Shown here in pieces: positions 5,920-8,499 of a DNA stretch of 8,499 nt. The first letter of the stretch is position 1. The number at the start of each line of letters is the position of its first letter. The position numbers were made by a program, and so were the translations under genes. The DNA is from JALHTV01 sp049510055. GTDB lineage: Bacteria > Planctomycetota > Phycisphaerae > SM23-33. Below the pieces are notes generated by a model, which did not search any database, was not told the origin of the DNA, and was given only the letters and a program-made list of their open reading frames with translations. The DNA lies in contig JBEKZI010000089.1 in NCBI GenBank assembly GCA_049510055.1, positions 1-8,499 on the forward strand. The letters run 5' to 3'.

Positions 5920-6435
5920 ATGTCCATGGCGCCGAACGACCGTTCCGTGCATCTTAAGCCGCGTGTTCCACCGCAGGCCTCGCCTGCCTCACCGGCCTCG
6001 GCACTGCCGCGGATGCCCGCTCCACCTCCGCCGCGGATGGCTCCATCCCGGAAGGCTGCGGATGACGAGCCGATCGCCTTGGTGGAAGAGCCGCATATCA
6101 TCGGCGGCGGCAGCGGTGACTCTACCGCCAGCGGGTCCGGCGCGGGCATGCCCGCGATCAGGCCCGGTGGATCGGCCGTGCGGGCGATCAAAAGCACGCT
6201 GGAGATCGACAAGCGCAAGCAGTTCAAGCGCACGCCCGTGAACACCGGCAGCGGCGCCGTTCGCTGCCGCATATTCCACTGCAAGGTTGCCGAGAGCTCC
6301 ATGGAAAACATGGAGAACCAGATCAACGCCTGGCTGGACGACGCAGACATCGACATCAAGCACGTCGGCCACATCGTCGGTGCGCTGGAAGGCAAGCACA
6401 CCGAGCCGAACATCATCGTGATGGTCTGGTATTGA
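5920..6435 (+). CDS. Unrecognised 171-residue protein: disordered proline-rich N-terminus, compact C-terminal domain
   Basis: I do not recognise a named family. Residues 1-90 are low in complexity and probably disordered. They include HLKPRVPPQASPASPAS and MPAPPPPRMAPSR (17-44), an acidic stretch around 48-58 (DDEPIALVEE) and a Gly/Ser-rich section at 62-76. A basic patch follows (KSTLEIDKRKQFKR, 91-104). Residues 112-171 look like a small alpha/beta domain: strand VRCRIFHCKV, helix ESSMENMENQINAWLDD, strand IDIKHVGHIVGALEG and final strand PNIIVMVWY. There is no signal peptide or membrane helix, so it is probably cytoplasmic. AAAAGGAG ends 7 nt before the ATG and a near-consensus promoter stands upstream, which suggests high expression. 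A start at Met3 (5926) is also possible. It is monocistronic, flanked by genes on the other strand. Confidence 0.88.
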   Translation: MSMAPNDRSVHLKPRVPPQASPASPASALPRMPAPPPPRMAPSRKAADDEPIALVEEPHIIGGGSGDSTASGSGAGMPAIRPGGSAVRAIKSTLEIDKRKQFKRTPVNTGSGAVRCRIFHCKVAESSMENMENQINAWLDDADIDIKHVGHIVGALEGKHTEPNIIVMVWY

Positions 6436-6486
6436 TCGGCCGGCCGGAAGGCAGGTTGTCTTGGCCCTTTGGGGGCAGTGGGGAAG

Positions 6487-6516
6487 AACCGGAATACCGG
6501 AAGACCGGAATACCGT
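6487..6516. repeat. 30-bp element made of 8-bp units, copy 1 (3' side of the kinase gene)
   Basis: The element reads as successive octamers ACCGGAAT, ACCGGAAG, ACCGGAAT, ACCG, preceded by A and followed by T. It matches the copy at 8217-8246 at 29 of 30 positions, in the same orientation. CCGG-aata-CCGG within it can form small hairpins. It lies in the 147-bp gap between the stop codons of two convergent genes. No good intrinsic terminator is visible in that gap. Confidence 0.8.
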
Positions 6517-6582
6517 AACGACGGGGTACCGCGACAATAAAGTAAGCCCTTTTTAAATCGAGACTTATCTCTTGCACTTGCG

Positions 6583-8202
6583 CTATTGCGAAGTCGTGGT
6601 CGGCGGCGATGGCGGCGTAGGCGGCACGGCCGGCTCCAGGGGCAGGTGCAGCGTGAAGACCGCCCCCTGGCCCGGAGAGCTTTTCAGCGTCAGCCGCCCG
6701 CCCAGCAAGCCCGTCAGGTCCTTGGCGATGGAAAGCCCCAATCCCGCCCCGCCGGACTCCTTGGTCAACGAACGGTCGGACTGGTAGAATTTCTCGAAGA
6801 TCCGTTGCTGGTCCGCCTCGGCGATGCCTGGGCCGCTGTCCGCTACCGCGATCGCCACCTCCTTGGCCGCCGCGGCCTCTGCTCCGGCGGCCTCCAGGGC
6901 GGCGGAGACGGTCACGCTTCCGCCGGCGGGGGTGAACTTGATGGCGTTGGACAGCAGGTTGTAGAGGATCTGCTGGCACTTGCCGGCGTCGGTGGTGATA
7001 AGGGGCAGGTCCTCGGCCAGCTTGGCTTCGAGCGTCAGCTGCTTTTTGTCCGCCAGGGGTTTCATCAGCGACACCAGCGTCTGGCAGGTGTCGATGAGGG
7101 AGACCTTGTTCCACCGCACTTCGGCCTTTCCGGCCTCGATGCGGGCCAAGTCCAGCAGGTCGTTGATCAGCGACAGCAGGTTCTTGGCCGAGGTGCTGAT
7201 GTTTTGCCCGTAGCGGCGGATGCGGTCGTCGGCGGCCTCGCCCAGCAGGTCGGCGAACCCGATGATGCTGTTCAGCGGCGTGCGCAGCTCGTGGGAGACG
7301 TTGGCCAGGAATTCCGTCTTGACCTTGTTGGCCTGGAACAGGGCCACGTTGGCCTCGGCCAGCTCGCTGAGCTTCAGATCCAGCGCGCGGTTGGCGGCGC
7401 GGAGCTGTTCGTGCTGGGAAGCGATGGCGGTGAGCATTTCGTTGAAGCTTTCGCCCAGCCGCTGGAGCTCGTCGCCCGTACGGATGGTGCTGCGGATGGT
7501 CAGGTCGCCTTCGGTGACTTTGTCCGCGACGGTGCGAAGCTGCCGGACGGGCCGCAGGATCAGCTTCTGCGTCAGGATCGCGAATAGGACGATCGCCAGC
7601 AGCGTCGCCAGGGCCGCCCCGGCGATGAACGCGCCGCGCGTCCACCACAGCAGCGTGCCGCTTTCGACCTGGGCGGGTACGGTCACGTCGACCATGCCGA
7701 CCAGTTGCCCCGGCTGGAACGCATGTTCCGTCGCCGCCGCCTGGCCGTGGCACTTCATGCATTCCGGATCCGCCCGCACCGCCCGGAAGCTGCGATACAC
7801 CGGCCGGCCCCGCTCATCCTCGGCCGCCGTCACGGTGACGTCCTGTTGGGGCGACTTGCGGAACAGCCGCAACGCGCTCCGCGCGGGGGAGTCCAGCGGG
7901 CGGTCGGGCTTCATGTCGGGCGAGAGCTTGATGAAGAACGGACCGTTGTACCCCTCCTCGCCGGCGCCCGTGGTGTACAGCGAGGTCACCTGGCTGCCGA
8001 TGGCGGGGTCCTTGGGGTTCAGCAGGTGCTCGTTGATGACCAGGCGGCTGATCTCCGTCCCGCGCTGCTGGACGGCCTGCTCGGCCAGCATCTCCAGAAA
8101 GTACCACGGCACCACCAACGCGGCGGCGATGATGACCAGCACGGCTGCCCCGAACAGCAGCCGGAACTTCATCGCCAGCGAAATCTTGATCAGCCGGGCC
8201 AT
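6583..8202 (-). CDS. Haem c-type sensor histidine kinase (DUF3365 / Tll0287-like input domain)
   Basis: This is a 539-residue inner-membrane kinase that should sense a signal outside the membrane and phosphorylate a response regulator. TM1 is at about 15-35. The extracytoplasmic domain (about 36-185) ends in ECMKCHG, a CxxCH haem c motif (Cys148, Cys151, His152) typical of DUF3365 domains. TM2 is at about 188-211 and a HAMP domain at 211-262 (LRPVRQLRTVADKVTEGDL). A coiled coil (262-295) leads to HisKA with His304 in SHELRTPLNSIIGF. The ATPase domain has the N box NLLSNAIKFT (Asn415, Asn419), G1 DSGPGI (455-460) and G2 GGAGLGL (484-490). It carries an Ala-rich insert at 434-447 and a Pro/Thr tail. 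No Shine-Dalgarno precedes the ATG. No response regulator or cytochrome c maturation gene is in view. Confidence 0.94.
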   Translation of the reverse strand: MARLIKISLAMKFRLLFGAAVLVIIAAALVVPWYFLEMLAEQAVQQRGTEISRLVINEHLLNPKDPAIGSQVTSLYTTGAGEEGYNGPFFIKLSPDMKPDRPLDSPARSALRLFRKSPQQDVTVTAAEDERGRPVYRSFRAVRADPECMKCHGQAAATEHAFQPGQLVGMVDVTVPAQVESGTLLWWTRGAFIAGAALATLLAIVLFAILTQKLILRPVRQLRTVADKVTEGDLTIRSTIRTGDELQRLGESFNEMLTAIASQHEQLRAANRALDLKLSELAEANVALFQANKVKTEFLANVSHELRTPLNSIIGFADLLGEAADDRIRRYGQNISTSAKNLLSLINDLLDLARIEAGKAEVRWNKVSLIDTCQTLVSLMKPLADKKQLTLEAKLAEDLPLITTDAGKCQQILYNLLSNAIKFTPAGGSVTVSAALEAAGAEAAAAKEVAIAVADSGPGIAEADQQRIFEKFYQSDRSLTKESGGAGLGLSIAKDLTGLLGGRLTLKSSPGQGAVFTLHLPLEPAVPPTPPSPPTTTSQ

Positions 8203-8213
8203 GACGGAGTCAT
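8201..8213. promoter_or_regulatory. Palindrome overlapping the kinase start codon
   Basis: ATGAC-gga-GTCAT is a perfect 5-bp inverted repeat that includes the kinase initiation codon. It could be a repressor site or an RNA hairpin that hides the start, which has no Shine-Dalgarno. A 5-bp arm is short enough to be chance. Confidence 0.25.
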
Positions 8214-8216
8214 ACT

Positions 8217-8246
8217 AACCGGAATACGGGAAGACCGGAATACCGT
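8217..8246. repeat. 30-bp element made of 8-bp units, copy 2 (5' side of the kinase gene)
   Basis: This copy starts 15 bp upstream of the kinase ATG and has the same orientation as the copy at 6487-6516. It differs only at 8228 (G for C). It runs almost directly into a run of 7-bp units at 8249. Confidence 0.8.
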
Positions 8247-8248
8247 GG

Positions 8249-8280
8249 AATCGCGGGTCGCGAGTCGCGAATCGCGAATG
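8249..8280. repeat. 7-bp tandem array A (AATCGCG units)
   Basis: Four heptamers, AATCGCG, GGTCGCG, AGTCGCG and AATCGCG, are followed by a partial AATG. The TCGCG core is constant and the first two positions vary. TCGCGA occurs repeatedly and is self-complementary. Confidence 0.7.
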
Positions 8281-8290
8281 AAATCGATGT

Positions 8291-8332
8291 GCCTGAGGTC
8301 CGAAGCCTGAAGCCCGAAGTCTGGAGTCTGAG
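8291..8332. repeat. 7-bp tandem array B (GYCYGAA units)
   Basis: Six contiguous heptamers are present: GCCTGAG, GTCCGAA, GCCTGAA, GCCCGAA, GTCTGGA and GTCTGAG. Positions 1, 3 and 5 are constant, and nearly all other differences are transitions. There is no open reading frame of note across it. Confidence 0.75.
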
Positions 8333-8352
8333 ATTTGTTGTCGTTGCTTTGC

Positions 8353-8380
8353 ACTCCGAACTCCGACCTTCGACCTCCGC
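8353..8380. repeat. 7-bp tandem array C, inverted relative to array B
   Basis: Plus-strand units are ACTCCGA, ACTCCGA, CCTTCGA and CCTCCGC. On the complement this reads as GGTCGAA, GGTCGGA and GTTCGGA units, similar to the GTCCGAA units of array B. The two arrays thus form an imperfect inverted pair around a 20-bp centre (8333-8352). The array ends 2 bp from the stop codon of the next gene. Confidence 0.65.
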
Positions 8381-8381
8381 A

Positions 8382-8499
8382 CTATCTTTTCCTCAAGTAC
8401 GTCTCCCGGATGGACCGCAGCGTGTAGCCGGAGGTATTGAGCTGGTGGATGAGGGCGATCCGCTTGACCAAGGCGGCGTCGAAGAATCGCCCTTGGTGG
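8382..8499 (-). CDS. MerR-like DNA-binding protein, C-terminal 38 residues (gene runs off the right edge)
   Basis: The last 38 codons and a TAG stop (8382-8384) are present. The sequence FFDAALVKRIALIHQLNTSGY, then TLRSIRETYLRKR, has the pattern of the second half of a MerR winged-helix domain. In that pattern a helix beginning Asp-x-x-x-Val is rich in Ile/Leu, a turn contains Gly-Tyr, and the next helix reads Ser/Thr-Leu-x-x-Ile. If so, the protein ends shortly after its DNA-binding domain and lacks the usual long dimerisation helix and effector region. The assignment rests on a short fragment. The reading frame itself is supported by its conserved-looking composition and clean stop. Confidence 0.65.
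   Translation of the reverse strand, partial: HQGRFFDAALVKRIALIHQLNTSGYTLRSIRETYLRKR

Noticed and set aside
6520..6582. Intrinsic terminator between the two convergent stop codons (a TTTTT run at about 6550)
   Set aside because: No stem of useful length lies directly before the T run on either strand; only GAGA-ctta-TCTC and GGTACC palindromes are present.
6413..7762. A 449-codon minus-strand frame overlapping the kinase gene
   Set aside because: It is the +1 shadow of the kinase, with Arg/Pro/His/Gly-rich sequence and no recognisable domain.
6586..8218. Two plus-strand frames (6586-7587 and 7220-8218) opposite the kinase gene
   Set aside because: Both are antisense to intact HisKA, HATPase and DUF3365 motifs and show no motif of their own.
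8249..8380. CRISPR-like array in the repeat-rich gap
   Set aside because: The units are only 7-8 bp, contiguous and diverged. There are no 25-40 bp repeats with unique spacers and no cas gene.

Overview
This 8.5 kb, GC-rich, densely packed chromosomal window comes from a bacterium. Several proteins resemble, from memory of these families, proteins common in Planctomycetota (perhaps the Phycisphaerae side): a two-helix protein of the DUF6768 type, a GH113-like membrane-anchored glycosidase and a haem c-type sensor kinase of the DUF3365 type. No rRNA or tRNA is visible to fix the lineage, so this placement is an inference.

Layout, left to right. The 5' end of enolase (eno, minus strand) runs off the left edge. 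A 194-bp divergent region with mirrored TAGAAT boxes separates it from a small two-helix membrane protein (411-749, plus). This gene meets pcm (protein-L-isoaspartate O-methyltransferase, minus) tail to tail, with an 8-bp gap. Divergent from pcm is a tight three-gene plus-strand cluster: a SAM hydrolase of the DUF62 family (1489-2304), bioA (2317-3693) and bioD (3647-4501). The spacings are 12 bp and then a 47-nt overlap. BioA and BioD are consecutive late steps of biotin synthesis (KAPA to DAPA to dethiobiotin). BioB, BioF and the pimeloyl genes are not here.

bioD converges, with a 10-bp gap, on a GH113-like glycoside hydrolase (4512-5693, minus). An intergenic region then carries an almost canonical sigma-70 promoter and a 5'-UTR stem-loop driving an unrecognised 171-residue protein (5920-6435, plus). 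Next is an orphan membrane histidine kinase with a CxxCH haem motif (6583-8202, minus). The right edge holds the last 38 codons of a MerR-like DNA-binding protein (minus).

The best unexplained signals are non-coding. A 30-bp element built of 8-bp units (ACCGGAAT) occurs on both sides of the kinase gene with one mismatch. Three arrays of diverged 7-bp units fill the gap to its right, the last one inverted relative to the one before it. I see no defence system, CRISPR array, transposase or phage gene. The most interesting coding items are the strongly promoted unknown protein, the BioA variant that reads like the Bacillus lysine-using type, and the SAM hydrolase placed upstream of it.
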